Positions 9,179 to 17,795 of a DNA stretch of 64,000 nucleotides are shown here, one piece after another (positions within the stretch are counted from its first letter, which is position 1; every line of letters starts with the position of its first letter). Below the pieces are notes generated by a model. That model was not told the DNA's origin, ran no database searches, and saw only the letters and a program-made list of their open reading frames with translations. Made by a program: the position numbers and the translations under genes. This DNA is from Roseiarcus sp963748545 (GTDB taxonomy: Bacteria > Pseudomonadota > Alphaproteobacteria > Rhizobiales > Beijerinckiaceae), in contig CAVVJO010000036.1 in assembly GCA_963748545.1 (NCBI GenBank), forward strand, positions 186,001-250,000, given 5' to 3'.

Positions 9179-11506
9179 TTGCCGAAACCCCATCTACGCC
9201 ACCGCGCGGCCGCGCCGGTCGCGCCGCGCGCGGAAGCGATGCCGTCGCGCGAGGACTTGATCGCCTTCATCGGCGGCGCGCCCGCGCCGAACGGCGAAAA
9301 GGCGCCGGCGCGGGTGACGAAGCGCGACATCGCTCGCGCCTTCGGCGTCAAGGGCGAGGCGAAGGCCGAGCTGAAGCTCCTCATCAGGGACCTGCAGAAC
9401 GAGGGCGCCATTGGGCGCGGCCGCAAGGCGTTGCAGATCCAGGGCCGCCTTCCGGCGATCGTCGCCGCCGACGTCGCGGAGCGTGACCGCGACGGCGAAC
9501 TCATCGCCAAGCCGGTCGAATGGGACGAGGACGGGCCCGCGCCGCGCATTCTGATCCGCCGCTCTCGCGGCAAGCGTGACAGCGCCCCAGCACCCGGCCT
9601 TGGGGCGCGGGTGTTGATGCGGGTCGAGTTCAACCCTGCGGCGACCGGCAAGGAGCCCGCCTATACCGGACGGGTCGTCAAGATCCTCGAGAAGCTCAGG
9701 CCGCGCGTCTTCGCTGTCTTCCGCAAGGCCGAGGACGGCTCTGGGCGGGCCTTGCCGGTAGAGAAGCGATCGGCGGCGCGCGAGTTCCACGTTCCCGCCG
9801 CTTTGGCCGAGGGGGCGGAGGACGGCGATCTCGTCGCGATCGAACCCCTGCGGGCCTCGCGTCTTGGGGTCCCTAGTGCGCGGGTGATCGAGGCGATCGG
9901 CTCGGTCAAGTCGGAAAAGGCGGTCAGCTTGATCGCGCTCGCCCAGCACCGCATCCCCTTCGTCTTTTCTCCGGCGGCGCTGAAGGAGGCGGAGACGGCG
10001 CGTCCAGTTCGCCTGGCGAGCCCGCGCGAGGACTGGCGGTCGCTACCCCTCGTCACCATCGATCCGCCCGACGCCAAGGACCACGACGACGCGGTGCACG
10101 CCGCGCCCGATCCCGATCCGGCCAATCCGGGCGGCTTCGTGGTGACCGTCGCCATCGCCGACGTCGCGGCCTATGTGCGGCCGGGCTCGGCGCTCGACCG
10201 CGATGGGCTCGAGCGCGGCAACTCGGTCTATTTTCCGGATCGGGTCGTGCCGATGCTGCCCGAGCGCATCTCCAACGATCTCTGTTCGTTGAGGGCGCTC
10301 GAGGACCGGCCGGCGCTCGCGGTGCGAATGATCCTGAGCGCCGACGGGCGCAAGCGGTCGCATCGCTTTCATCGCATCATGATGCGCTCGGCCGCTAAGC
10401 TGTCCTATGAGCAGGCGCAGGCCGCCGTCGACGGGCGGCCGGACGAGACGACGGGGCCGCTGCTCGAGGGCGTGCTGAAGCCGCTCTACGCCGCTCACGC
10501 CGTCGTCAAGCTCGAGCGCGAACGGCGCGATCCTCTCGAGCTTGACTTACCTGAGCGGAAACTCGTTCTCGACAAGGAGGGTAGGCTCGCCGACGTGCGC
10601 TGGCCGGAACGGCTGGACGCGCATCGGCTGATCGAGGAGTTCATGATCCTCGCCAATGTCGCGGCTGCGGAAACGTTGGAGGCGCAGCAGTCGCCCCTGC
10701 TTTATCGCGCCCACGACGCGCCGAGCGTCGAGAAGCTCAACGACCTCGTCGAGTTCCTCGGCACGATCGGGGTCAAGTTGGCGAAGGGCGACCGGGTCAG
10801 GCCGTCGCATTTCAACGGGGTCTTGAGCCGGGTAAAGGGGCAGGGGGTCGAGGCGCTGGTGAACGAGGTCGTGTTGCGCGCGCAGGCTCAGGCCCAATAC
10901 AGCCACGAGAATTACGGGCATTTCGGTCTCAATCTCAGGCGCTATGCGCATTTCACCTCGCCGATCCGGCGCTATGCCGATCTCATCGTCCATCGGGCGC
11001 TGATCCGCGCCCTCAACTTGGGCGACGGAGGGCTCCAGGACATGCGCGCCGGAGAGCTGGCGCAGGTCGCCGAGCACATTTCCGCCGCCGAACGGCGCGC
11101 GATGGCGGCCGAGCGCGAGACGGTCGACCGGCTGGTGGCCGCGCATCTCGTCGACCGCGTCGGCGCGATCTTCGAGGGGCGAATCGCAGGGGTGACGCGC
11201 GTCGGCTTGTTCATAAAGCTGTCCGAGACCGGAGCCGACGGATTCGTGCCGGCGGCGACGCTGGGGGATGACTATTTCCGCTTCGAGGAAGCTATCCGGG
11301 CGCTAGTCGGAACGCGAAGCCGCCTGACCTATCGGCTCGGCGACAAGGTGCGTGTGCGCCTTGTCGAGGCCGCTCCCTTCGCGGGCGCGCTGCGGTTCGA
11401 AATCGTCTCCGACAACGCGAGCGGGGCCCAGGAGCGACGAGGCGTGCGCCGCGCCCGGACCGAGCCGCGCGACCGCAAACCCCCGCGCAAAGGCTCACGC
11501 CGATGA
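9179..11506 (+). CDS. rnr: Ribonuclease R
   Basis: 3'-5' exoribonuclease that degrades structured RNA. Domain order: N-terminal winged-helix/cold-shock region (SREDLIAFIGG, VTKRDIARAFGVKG), central RNB catalytic domain with the Asp cluster TIDPPDAKDHDDAVHA, the substrate-loop region HFTSPIRRYADLIVHR, and a C-terminal S1 domain (FEGRIAGVTRVGLFIKL) with a basic tail. About 775 residues, normal for alphaproteobacteria. The start is uncertain: TTG at 9179 gives the family's basic N-terminal extension, while ATG at 9239 gives MPSREDL; neither has a strong ribosome site. The stop overlaps the ATG of the DUF983 gene by 4 bp, so rnr, DUF983 and NUDIX genes form one operon. Confidence 0.95.
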   Translation: MPKPHLRHRAAAPVAPRAEAMPSREDLIAFIGGAPAPNGEKAPARVTKRDIARAFGVKGEAKAELKLLIRDLQNEGAIGRGRKALQIQGRLPAIVAADVAERDRDGELIAKPVEWDEDGPAPRILIRRSRGKRDSAPAPGLGARVLMRVEFNPAATGKEPAYTGRVVKILEKLRPRVFAVFRKAEDGSGRALPVEKRSAAREFHVPAALAEGAEDGDLVAIEPLRASRLGVPSARVIEAIGSVKSEKAVSLIALAQHRIPFVFSPAALKEAETARPVRLASPREDWRSLPLVTIDPPDAKDHDDAVHAAPDPDPANPGGFVVTVAIADVAAYVRPGSALDRDGLERGNSVYFPDRVVPMLPERISNDLCSLRALEDRPALAVRMILSADGRKRSHRFHRIMMRSAAKLSYEQAQAAVDGRPDETTGPLLEGVLKPLYAAHAVVKLERERRDPLELDLPERKLVLDKEGRLADVRWPERLDAHRLIEEFMILANVAAAETLEAQQSPLLYRAHDAPSVEKLNDLVEFLGTIGVKLAKGDRVRPSHFNGVLSRVKGQGVEALVNEVVLRAQAQAQYSHENYGHFGLNLRRYAHFTSPIRRYADLIVHRALIRALNLGDGGLQDMRAGELAQVAEHISAAERRAMAAERETVDRLVAAHLVDRVGAIFEGRIAGVTRVGLFIKLSETGADGFVPAATLGDDYFRFEEAIRALVGTRSRLTYRLGDKVRVRLVEAAPFAGALRFEIVSDNASGAQERRGVRRARTEPRDRKPPRKGSRR

Positions 11507-11913
11507 ACGACATGTCAGGCTTCGCCTGGCGCGCCCCGCGGCGCCGGCGCCCGCTCGTCGAAGCGATCCGTCGCGGTCTCGTCGGACGCTGCCCGGCTTG
11601 CGGGCGCGGCCGCCTGTTCCGCGGCTATCTCAAACTCGACCGAAACTGCAAGGTCTGCGGCGAGGACCTCAGCCACGCGCGCGCCGACGATGCGCCTGCC
11701 TATCTGACCATGCTCGTCGTTTGTCACGTGGCCGGCGGCGGAGTGTTGTGGTCCGACACCGCCTGGCCAGGAGCGTCGCTTACGACGCTCGCCCTGGTCT
11801 GGCTGACGGTCACCGTGATCGTCAGCCTCCTCATCCTGCCGCGCATGAAGGGCGCGGTGGTCGGCCAGCAGTGGGCGATGTTCATGCATGGCTTCGGGGG
11901 AGACGAGCGGTGA
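11503..11913 (+). CDS. DUF983 family membrane protein
   Basis: A 136-residue inner-membrane protein. A zinc-ribbon-like pair of Cys motifs (GRCPACGRGRLF and CKVCGEDLSHARADDAP) is followed by two hydrophobic segments (about residues 66-85 and 92-112). This is the complete DUF983 pattern; its members lie beside RNase R and NUDIX genes in many alphaproteobacteria. Molecular function is not established. It is translationally coupled on both sides: ATGA overlap with rnr upstream and a 4-bp GTGA overlap with the NUDIX gene downstream. Confidence 0.9.
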   Translation: MNDMSGFAWRAPRRRRPLVEAIRRGLVGRCPACGRGRLFRGYLKLDRNCKVCGEDLSHARADDAPAYLTMLVVCHVAGGGVLWSDTAWPGASLTTLALVWLTVTVIVSLLILPRMKGAVVGQQWAMFMHGFGGDER

Positions 11914-12617
11914 ACGGCGTTGCGGTTCCGGGTCGCGCGCTGCGTCCGCGCGACGCGGCGACGCTGATCATTCTCGACCGCGAGGGCCCCGAGCCCAAGG
12001 TGCTGATGGGCAAGCGCCACGGCGGTCATAAGTTCATGCCTGGCAAGTTCGTCTTTCCCGGCGGCCGGGTCGAGCCCGAGGATCGACGGATGGCGGTCGC
12101 CGGCGCGCTCGACGCGGTCGTCGAGGAAAAGCTGAACCTTCGCGTGCCCCGCCCCTCGCCCGCGTTTGCGCGAGCGATCGCGCTCGCCGCGATCCGCGAA
12201 ACCTTCGAGGAAACCGGCCTCGCCGTCGGAGTCCGTGATTACGGAGCGCCCGAAAATCCGCCGCCCGGCGCCTGGTCCCGGTTCGCGGCGGCCGGCGTTT
12301 TTCCCGCGCTTGACGCCATTGATTTTCTGGCCCGCGCGATCACGCCGCCCGGCCGGGTAAGACGTTTTGACGCGCGCTTCCTCGTGGTCGACTCGCGCGC
12401 CGTCGTCGGGCGCATGGAGGGCGTGGTTCATGCCGAAGCCGAACTGGTGGAACTGGTCTGGACGCCGCTCAGCAAGGCGCGCGAACTGGATCTGCCCAAT
12501 ATCACGCACGTAGCGCTTGGCGATCTCGCCGCGGCGCTCGATGGCGGACTCGATCGGCGTCGGCCGCGCCCTTTCTATCGCGAGCTCCGCGGCAAACGGC
12601 TGCGCGAGGAGCTTTGA
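11910..12617 (+). CDS. NUDIX hydrolase
   Basis: A 235-residue NUDIX protein starting at GTG 11910, overlapping DUF983 by 4 bp. The NUDIX box is split: GGRVEPED, an insertion of about 40 residues, then AIRETFEETGLAV, which supplies the REUxEExGU metal-binding core. The N-terminal ATLIILDREGPEPKVLMGKR is the usual beta-strand entry. The insertion resembles the NUDT19/CoA-diphosphatase-like branch, so the substrate is probably a nucleoside diphosphate derivative such as a CoA ester or NADH; this is inference. Cytosolic, with no signal peptide. Confidence 0.88.
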   Translation: MNGVAVPGRALRPRDAATLIILDREGPEPKVLMGKRHGGHKFMPGKFVFPGGRVEPEDRRMAVAGALDAVVEEKLNLRVPRPSPAFARAIALAAIRETFEETGLAVGVRDYGAPENPPPGAWSRFAAAGVFPALDAIDFLARAITPPGRVRRFDARFLVVDSRAVVGRMEGVVHAEAELVELVWTPLSKARELDLPNITHVALGDLAAALDGGLDRRRPRPFYRELRGKRLREEL

Positions 12618-12628
12618 GGGATTCGAGC

Positions 12629-13018
12629 CTAGGCCGCCGCGCGCGAGGGACGGAGGCGGCCGGCAAGCTCCATCAACGCGAGATGATAGGTCACCGCCGT
12701 GCGGTGCGAGCGATTGTAGCGCGAAACGACGACTTCGAGCAGCTCCACCATGATTTCCGCGTCGACCTCAGCAAGATGGTCGAGCGTCAGGCTCGCGTGG
12801 TCGAGCGCCAAGACAAGCGCCTCTCGCAAGATCTCGAAGCTCTGCATGTCGCCGCTGATCAGCGCGCGCCAGACGCGGGCGTGAAGGCAAGTCATGCCGC
12901 GGGCGACAGCGCCGTCGGCCAACAGCCTGCAATAGGTTGAAAACAGTCGGTCGAAGATGAGCGGCTCCGACCATTGCTGCAGTCCGGAGAACCCTTCAGA
13001 GGCATCGGTAATCGGCAT
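12629..13018 (-). CDS. Hypothetical all-helical protein
   Basis: I do not recognise a family. From the ATG at 13016-13018 (a GTG at 13045 is an alternative start) it encodes 129 residues of mostly amphipathic helix with few charges at the N-terminus, then LDHLAEVDAEIMVELLEVVV and RSHRTAVTYHLALMELAGR. No signal peptide or membrane segment. Codon use and the long open frame fit a real gene. It is convergent with the NUDIX gene (11 bp apart). The 190 bp upstream contain no other gene. Confidence 0.6.
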   Translation of the reverse strand: MPITDASEGFSGLQQWSEPLIFDRLFSTYCRLLADGAVARGMTCLHARVWRALISGDMQSFEILREALVLALDHASLTLDHLAEVDAEIMVELLEVVVSRYNRSHRTAVTYHLALMELAGRLRPSRAAA

Positions 13019-13208
13019 GGGTGCGATCCCGGGCGCGGTCGTCACCGAAGGCCGCGCGGCTGGTTTCCAAACGCGAATCGAACTCCACTCTGATTTGCTA
13101 TGGTTAACACAGCGCTAACGCGACCGCCCACTTTTCCACATGGCTAGATGACAAAATTCTGTTTTGGCTGACGTCGCGGAAGTCCCGGCGGCTGCCGAGC
13201 CGTTTTGA

Positions 13209-13679
13209 CTATCGATTCACGGCGAATTCGCCCGGACGCGCGTGGCGCGCGAGGGCGTCGAGCACGGCGTTGATCATGCCGCACTCGTCCGGACCAAAGA
13301 ACGCGGCGGCGACGTCCACGTATTCGGTCACGACGACGCGAGCCGGCACGTCCGTTCGGCTGCGCAGTTCGTAGTACGCAGCTCGCAAAATCGCCCGCAT
13401 CAGGGCTTCGACGCGCTTGAGCGGCCAGCCCTCGGCCAGCGCGGCGTCGATCCCTCGATCGATCGGCGTCTGATCGGCGAGCACGCCCGAAACGACGTTG
13501 CGGAAGAAGGCGACCTCTGCCGGATTGTACGCGTCGCCTTCGATCTCCTGGCCGATCCAGTGCGCCTCGAACTCGGCGAGAATCTCGTCGAGCCCTTTCG
13601 CGGCGACCTCCATCTGATAGAGGGCCTGGGATGCCGCGAGGCGCGCGGCGGAGCGCAGGTCCGACTTCTTGAGCTTCAT
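13209..13679 (-). CDS. nusB: Transcription antitermination factor NusB
   Basis: A 156-residue RNA-binding antitermination protein that, with NusE/S10, acts on boxA of rRNA operons. Recognisable features are the N-terminal RSAARLAASQALYQMEVA helix, DQTPIDRGIDAAL, and the C-terminal RVVVTEYVDVAAAFF and GMINAVLDALARH segments that form the all-helical NusB fold. The start ATG overlaps the ribH stop by 4 bp (13676-13679), so it is the second gene of a ribH-nusB operon, an arrangement common in alphaproteobacteria. Confidence 0.96.
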   Translation of the reverse strand: MKLKKSDLRSAARLAASQALYQMEVAAKGLDEILAEFEAHWIGQEIEGDAYNPAEVAFFRNVVSGVLADQTPIDRGIDAALAEGWPLKRVEALMRAILRAAYYELRSRTDVPARVVVTEYVDVAAAFFGPDECGMINAVLDALARHARPGEFAVNR

Positions 13680-14161
13680 TGCCCGGCGGTCCTGCGTTTG
13701 AGGAGCGCTAGACCGATCGCCGCCCGGGCGGCGTCGCCGCCCTTGTCGCCGCGTTGAGGATCGGCGCGCTCCTCGGCCTGCGCGATCGTCTCGGTGGTGA
13801 GGACGCCGTTGCCGAGCGCCAGCTTGCGTTGCACCGACAGGTCCATCAGCGCGCGCGCCGACTCCCCGGCGACGATCTCAAAATGGAAGGTCTCCCCGCG
13901 CACGACGCAGCCAAGCGCCACCGCGCCATCGTACGGCCGGCCGGCGGCCGCGGCCGCGTCGAACGCGATCACAAGGCCGGTCGGAATCTCGAGCGCGCCG
14001 GCGACGCTGACAAGATCGTAGGACGCGCCGGCGACGTCCAGCGCTCGGGTCGCGCCTTCCAGGAGTTTGGCGCTTATGGCGTCGTAGAAACGCGCTTCGA
14101 CGATCAGGAAGCGTCCGCCCTCGATGCGGGGCGCGGCTGCGGCGCGGCTCGGCTCGGCCAT
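13676..14161 (-). CDS. ribH: 6,7-dimethyl-8-ribityllumazine synthase
   Basis: Penultimate enzyme of riboflavin synthesis: condenses 5-amino-6-ribitylaminouracil with dihydroxybutanone phosphate. The 161 residues show FLIVEARFYDAIS at the first strand, VAGALEIPTGL (substrate-binding GA.E.P), ALGCVVRGETFHFEIV with the catalytic His, and NGVLTTETIAQAEERA. The ATG at 14159-14161 was chosen because upstream sequence is not conserved-looking. Translation is coupled to nusB by a 4-bp overlap. No FMN riboswitch was seen in the short upstream region. Confidence 0.96.
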   Translation of the reverse strand: MAEPSRAAAAPRIEGGRFLIVEARFYDAISAKLLEGATRALDVAGASYDLVSVAGALEIPTGLVIAFDAAAAAGRPYDGAVALGCVVRGETFHFEIVAGESARALMDLSVQRKLALGNGVLTTETIAQAEERADPQRGDKGGDAARAAIGLALLKRRTAGQ

Positions 14162-14234
14162 GCTGAACAATCTCTTTGGGCTGTGTCGGAATGCAGCCCG
14201 TCCATAAAGGTCGGGCGTCGCCGAGGCAAGGCGC

Positions 14235-14534
14235 TCAATCGCAGCGATAACGCCAGCGGCCATAGCGCCACGGCCGCGTCCAGGAGACGTCCGCGGGAAT
14301 TGCCTGCGGCGGGGGGTCGAATCCCGAGCCGCCCCAGGGATGGCAGCGGCACATGCGCGCAGCTCCCATCCACGCGCCGGCCCACAGCCCATGACGGGCG
14401 ATCGCCTCGTCCGCATAGGCCGAACAACTCGGCAGATAGCGGCATTGCCGGCCCATCAGACTTGAAAGCGTAAGCTGGTACAAGCGGATCAGCGCATGCG
14501 CCGCCCGGCGCGGAGCGAGCGCGAGCACGGTCAT
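14235..14534 (-). CDS. yidD: Membrane protein insertion efficiency factor YidD
   Basis: A 99-residue protein of the YidD family, thought to assist YidC-dependent insertion of inner-membrane proteins. The family signature is complete: LIRLYQLTLSSLMGRQCRYLP with Cys, PSCSAYADEAIARHG, and a CRCHPWGGSGFDPPP end motif. The N-terminal amphipathic helix probably sits on the membrane. The ATG overlaps the stop of the upstream Fe-S scaffold gene by 4 bp, so the two are co-translated. It is 73 bp from ribH, in the same direction. Confidence 0.95.
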   Translation of the reverse strand: MTVLALAPRRAAHALIRLYQLTLSSLMGRQCRYLPSCSAYADEAIARHGLWAGAWMGAARMCRCHPWGGSGFDPPPQAIPADVSWTRPWRYGRWRYRCD

Positions 14535-14977
14535 TCAACCGTCTCCGCGCTTTTGCGCGCGACCTGGCCAAGCGCGTCGGCCACCGCGTCGAAAGTAAGG
14601 AGCGTCGAGGCATGGCGCGCGCGATAGGCGCGCACCGGCTCAAGCACCGCGAAATCCACCCATTTTCCTTGCGGCGGCGGCCCGTTCTGCTTCAGCATCC
14701 GAGTCATCGTCTCGCGCAGCGCAAGAAGCTCCTCGGCGGTCGCGCCGATCACATGTCGAGCCATCAGCGAAGACGAGGCTTGACCGAGGGCGCAGGCCTT
14801 GACGTCATGGGCAAAGTCGACGACCCGGCCATCCCTCACGACGAGGTCGACGACGACGGTCGAACCGCACAGCCGTGAATGGGCCTTCGCGGTCGCGTCG
14901 GGAGCGGGAAGGCGGCCGAGCCGGGGAATGTTCGCGGCCAGCTCCAGCACGCGTCTGTTGTAAATGTCGTCGAGCAT
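14531..14977 (-). CDS. IscU/SufU-like Fe-S scaffold-type protein lacking the third Cys
   Basis: A 148-residue member of the NifU N-terminal (IscU/SufU) family. Two of the three scaffold cysteines are visible in their usual contexts, SRLCGSTVVVDLVV and KACALGQASSSL. The third, normally in an R..C motif, is replaced: YRARHASTLLTFDAV has no Cys. It is therefore uncertain whether it assembles clusters; it could be an Fe-S carrier or a degenerate relative, common next to yidD and folE in Rhizobiales. It starts at ATG 14975-14977, divergent from folE across 111 bp. Confidence 0.85.
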   Translation of the reverse strand: MLDDIYNRRVLELAANIPRLGRLPAPDATAKAHSRLCGSTVVVDLVVRDGRVVDFAHDVKACALGQASSSLMARHVIGATAEELLALRETMTRMLKQNGPPPQGKWVDFAVLEPVRAYRARHASTLLTFDAVADALGQVARKSAETVE

Positions 14978-15088
14978 GCCGTCTTGACAGGGTGGCGCAG
15001 GTTGGTCTGGGTCCTATATAGGATCGCCGACGGCCGGACGCGAGCCCGAGCGCGTGGCTGGCCGCGGGCCGCCGACGAGGGATATTTA

Positions 15089-15724
15089 ATGTACGAGGTT
15101 GTTAAGCTGAAGTCGGCTGCGGCGACCGTTCAGGAACCCTCCGAGGGGCGGCCGACTCGCGAGGAGGCCGAAGCTGCGGTGCGCACCCTGATCGCCTGGG
15201 CGGGCGACGATCCCGACCGCGAGGGCCTGATCGATACGCCGCGCCGCGTCGCCAAGGCGTACGAGGAGCTGTTCGCCGGCTATCGCGAGGACGCCGCCAA
15301 GCCGCTCAAGCGCATCTTTCACGATGTTTCCGGCTACAAGGACCTCGTCCTGGTGCGCGACATCAGCTTCGTCTCCCACTGCGAGCACCATATCTCGCCA
15401 TTCTTCGGCAAGGCGCATATCGGTTATTACCCGCGTCGCGGCGTCGTGGGCCTGTCGAAGCTCGCGCGGATCGTCGACACCTTCGCCCGGCGTCTGCAGA
15501 CGCAGGAGGCGCTGTCGGCTCAGATCATCGAAGCGATCGAGAAGACGCTGGAAACGCGCGGAGTCGCGGTGATGCTCGAGGCGGAGCACACCTGCATGGC
15601 GATGCGCGGGGTGCGCAAGCAGGGGGCGTCGACGGTGACCACTCAGTTCACCGGCGTTTTCCGGGACGATCCGAACGAACAGACCCGCTTCTTCAATCTG
15701 CTGCGCGGTGCGCACGCGCCATGA
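15089..15724 (+). CDS. folE: GTP cyclohydrolase I
   Basis: Converts GTP to 7,8-dihydroneopterin triphosphate, first step of folate/pterin synthesis. The 211-residue protein has DREGLIDTPRRVAKAYEE, the zinc/catalytic region VSHCEHHISPFFGKAHIGY with Cys and His ligands, and EAEHTCMAMRGV with the second zinc Cys, then TTQFTGVF. The ATG at 15089 fits the family length; earlier in-frame codons extend into the promoter region, which contains a TATATA at 15015-15020. The stop overlaps the hisI ATG by 4 bp. Confidence 0.96.
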   Translation: MYEVVKLKSAAATVQEPSEGRPTREEAEAAVRTLIAWAGDDPDREGLIDTPRRVAKAYEELFAGYREDAAKPLKRIFHDVSGYKDLVLVRDISFVSHCEHHISPFFGKAHIGYYPRRGVVGLSKLARIVDTFARRLQTQEALSAQIIEAIEKTLETRGVAVMLEAEHTCMAMRGVRKQGASTVTTQFTGVFRDDPNEQTRFFNLLRGAHAP

Positions 15725-16125
15725 GCGGCGCCGCAGATCGTGAGGAGGGGCTGGCCTTTGAGCCGAAATTCGGCGCCGACGGGTTGGCGACGTGCGTGAC
15801 GATCGATGCGGCGTGCGGCGACGTCCTGATGGTCGCCCACATGAACGCCGAAGCGCTTGAGGCGACGCTGAAGACGGGCGTCGTGCACTATTGGTCCCGA
15901 TCCCGCGAGGCTCTGTGGCGCAAGGGCGACACCTCGGGCCAAACACAGACCCTTGTCGAGCTGCGAACCGATTGCGACCAGGACGCCTTTCTCGCTTTGG
16001 TCCGCGTCGGCGGAGACGGGGGGGCCTGCCATACCGGGCGACGCTCCTGCTTCTACCGGCGCGTCGTAGCCGAGCCCGCGGGGACGCGGCTTGCCTGGAT
16101 TGAGGCGAACGGGACGGCTGACTGA
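15721..16125 (+). CDS. hisI: Phosphoribosyl-AMP cyclohydrolase
   Basis: Third step of histidine synthesis: opens the purine ring of phosphoribosyl-AMP. The 134 residues contain VLMVAHMNAEALEATL, VVHYWSRSREALWRKGDTSG, and the metal-binding Asp/Cys set DCDQDAF and GGACHTGRRSCFYR. It is a stand-alone HisI without the HisE domain, as usual in alphaproteobacteria. The 4-bp overlap with folE makes a two-gene operon joining folate and histidine genes; both enzymes hydrolyse a purine-type ring, but I see no evidence of joint regulation. Confidence 0.96.
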   Translation: MSGAADREEGLAFEPKFGADGLATCVTIDAACGDVLMVAHMNAEALEATLKTGVVHYWSRSREALWRKGDTSGQTQTLVELRTDCDQDAFLALVRVGGDGGACHTGRRSCFYRRVVAEPAGTRLAWIEANGTAD

Positions 16126-16212
16126 GCCGCGCAATATTTACGCCGTTTGCTCATCCGCTGTCTGGCGGAGTTGCCGGGCGAGGGCTACATTTTAGGCGAC
16201 ATTTCGCCGAAA

Positions 16213-17232
16213 ATGTCAGGTTCAAAGAGCGCCATGTTTTGGGCCCCCTACTGGAAAGGCGAGACCGACTCCGCGCCGAGCGGGGGACGGACCCGGCCGC
16301 CCAAGATCGGCGTGGTGCTTGGGGCGGGAGCCGCGCGCGGCTGGGCCCATATCGGCGCGCTGCAGGAACTCAACGCGCTTGGCATCCGGCCCGAGATCGT
16401 CGTCGGCTCCTCGATCGGCTCGCTGGTCGGCGGTTGCTACGCCGCGGGCAAGCTCGACATGCTGGAGACGTTCGCTCGCTCGCTGACGCGCCGGCGGATG
16501 TTCGGGCTGATCGACTTTTCCTTCACCGGCGGCGGACTGATCGGCGGCGAGCGGCTGCGAGGCAGGCTCGAGGCGGACCTCGGCGGCCTTCGGATCGAGG
16601 ACCTGCCGATCCGCTTCGCCGGCGTTGCGACCGAGATCGGCGGAGGTCATGAAATCTGGCTGCAGCGCGGCCTGCTGGTCGAGGCGATCCGCGCGTCCTA
16701 TGCGCTGCCGGGCGTGTTCGAGCCGGTCAGGATCGAGGGTCGCTGGATGTTCGACGGCGCAATCGTCAATCCGGTGCCGGTCAGCGTCGCGCGCGCTTTG
16801 GGGGCCGAGCGCGTCATCGCGTTCAACATTTCCAGCGACAGCGTGGGGCGCGGCACGGCGATCCAGAATCCATTCGGTCCGATGGAGCCGCCGCCCCCGC
16901 CGCTCGACGAACCGGCCAACGACCCGGGCGGCGTCATTGCGCGCTGGTGGCGAGGAACGCCGCGCGCGTCGGGGGATCCGGACCCGACGCCACCGGGCTT
17001 CATGACCGTGATGGTCAACGCCTTTGACATCCTTCAGGACCGGATCATGCGCTCCCGGCTCGCCGGCGATCCCCCCGATGCTCTGATCCAGCTTAAGGTC
17101 GGCAAGATCGGCATGTTCGAGTTCAACCGCGCCGACGAACTGATCACGATCGGCCGCGAGGCGGTCCGCAAGGCCGCCGCCGAGATCATGGCTCACACCG
17201 AGGCGCCGCGGATCGAATCCGCTGGGAGCTGA
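16213..17232 (+). CDS. Patatin-like phospholipase family protein (RssA/YchK-like)
   Basis: A 339-residue predicted lipid acyl hydrolase. The oxyanion-hole motif GVVLGAGAARGWAHIGAL, the nucleophile elbow VVGSSIGSLVGG (GxSxG) and the catalytic Asp in MFDGAIVNPVPVS are all present. The C-terminal half has a proline-rich stretch (MEPPPPPLDEP) and is probably flexible. ATG 16213 was preferred to an upstream TTG at 16147, which would add unconserved residues. No signal peptide, so it probably acts in the cytoplasm or at the inner membrane. Unlike the patatin at 3897-4873, its active site is canonical. Confidence 0.9.
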   Translation: MSGSKSAMFWAPYWKGETDSAPSGGRTRPPKIGVVLGAGAARGWAHIGALQELNALGIRPEIVVGSSIGSLVGGCYAAGKLDMLETFARSLTRRRMFGLIDFSFTGGGLIGGERLRGRLEADLGGLRIEDLPIRFAGVATEIGGGHEIWLQRGLLVEAIRASYALPGVFEPVRIEGRWMFDGAIVNPVPVSVARALGAERVIAFNISSDSVGRGTAIQNPFGPMEPPPPPLDEPANDPGGVIARWWRGTPRASGDPDPTPPGFMTVMVNAFDILQDRIMRSRLAGDPPDALIQLKVGKIGMFEFNRADELITIGREAVRKAAAEIMAHTEAPRIESAGS

Positions 17233-17251
17233 CCATCCCCACGAGGGGCCT

Positions 17252-17683
17252 TCAGGCGGTAGCGATATACTCGCGCAGGGCCTGACGCTCGTGGTCGATC
17301 GCGCTGACGTGGCGCTTGACGACGTCGCCGATGGATATGATTCCGATCAGCCGGCCGTCCTCGACGACCGGAAGATGGCGGAAGCGGCCTTCCGTCATGG
17401 TCTCCATCATCTGATCGATCGTCGTGTCGCGCGTGACCGTGGTGACCTTCGGCGTCATGTGGCGAGACACCTGGTCGTTCAACGCGGCGGCCCCATGGCG
17501 GCCAATCACCCTGACGACGTCCCGCTCGGACAGGATGCCGAGCACCGCCATCGACGCGTCGGTCACCACCGCGGCGCCGACGCCTCTCTCGGCAAGCATC
17601 TCGATGACGTCCTTCAACGTGCGATGGGGCTGGGTGGTGAAGACCTCCCGGCCCTTTTCCGCGAGAATGCGCTGAACTGTCAT
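17252..17683 (-). CDS. Tandem CBS-domain protein
   Basis: A 143-residue protein made only of two CBS domains: residues about 15-65 (TLKDVIEMLAERGVGAAVV, GILSERDVVRVI) and 77-130 (DTTIDQMMETMTEGRFRHLP, GIISIGDVVKRHV). Paired CBS modules bind adenine nucleotides (AMP, ATP, NAD(H)) and regulate partner proteins; stand-alone ones like this are frequent in Rhizobiales and their partners are mostly unknown. ATG 17681-17683 gives the compact family start MTVQRILAEKG. It is convergent with the patatin gene (19 bp apart). Confidence 0.92.
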   Translation of the reverse strand: MTVQRILAEKGREVFTTQPHRTLKDVIEMLAERGVGAAVVTDASMAVLGILSERDVVRVIGRHGAAALNDQVSRHMTPKVTTVTRDTTIDQMMETMTEGRFRHLPVVEDGRLIGIISIGDVVKRHVSAIDHERQALREYIATA

Positions 17684-17795
17684 TCCGTCTCTCCCTGATC
17701 CGGCGCCCTTGTGTTCGGCCGCGTGGAACGGAGAGGATGCGACGGTGGCGACGGCCAATCAAGCTTATTTTAGAGTTGGGTCGCCCAGCCCCGCA

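Noticed and set aside
14984..15020. Sigma-70 promoter TTGACA / TATATA before folE
   Set aside because: The spacing is 25 bp, too long for a standard promoter; only the TATATA is mentioned as a feature of the region.
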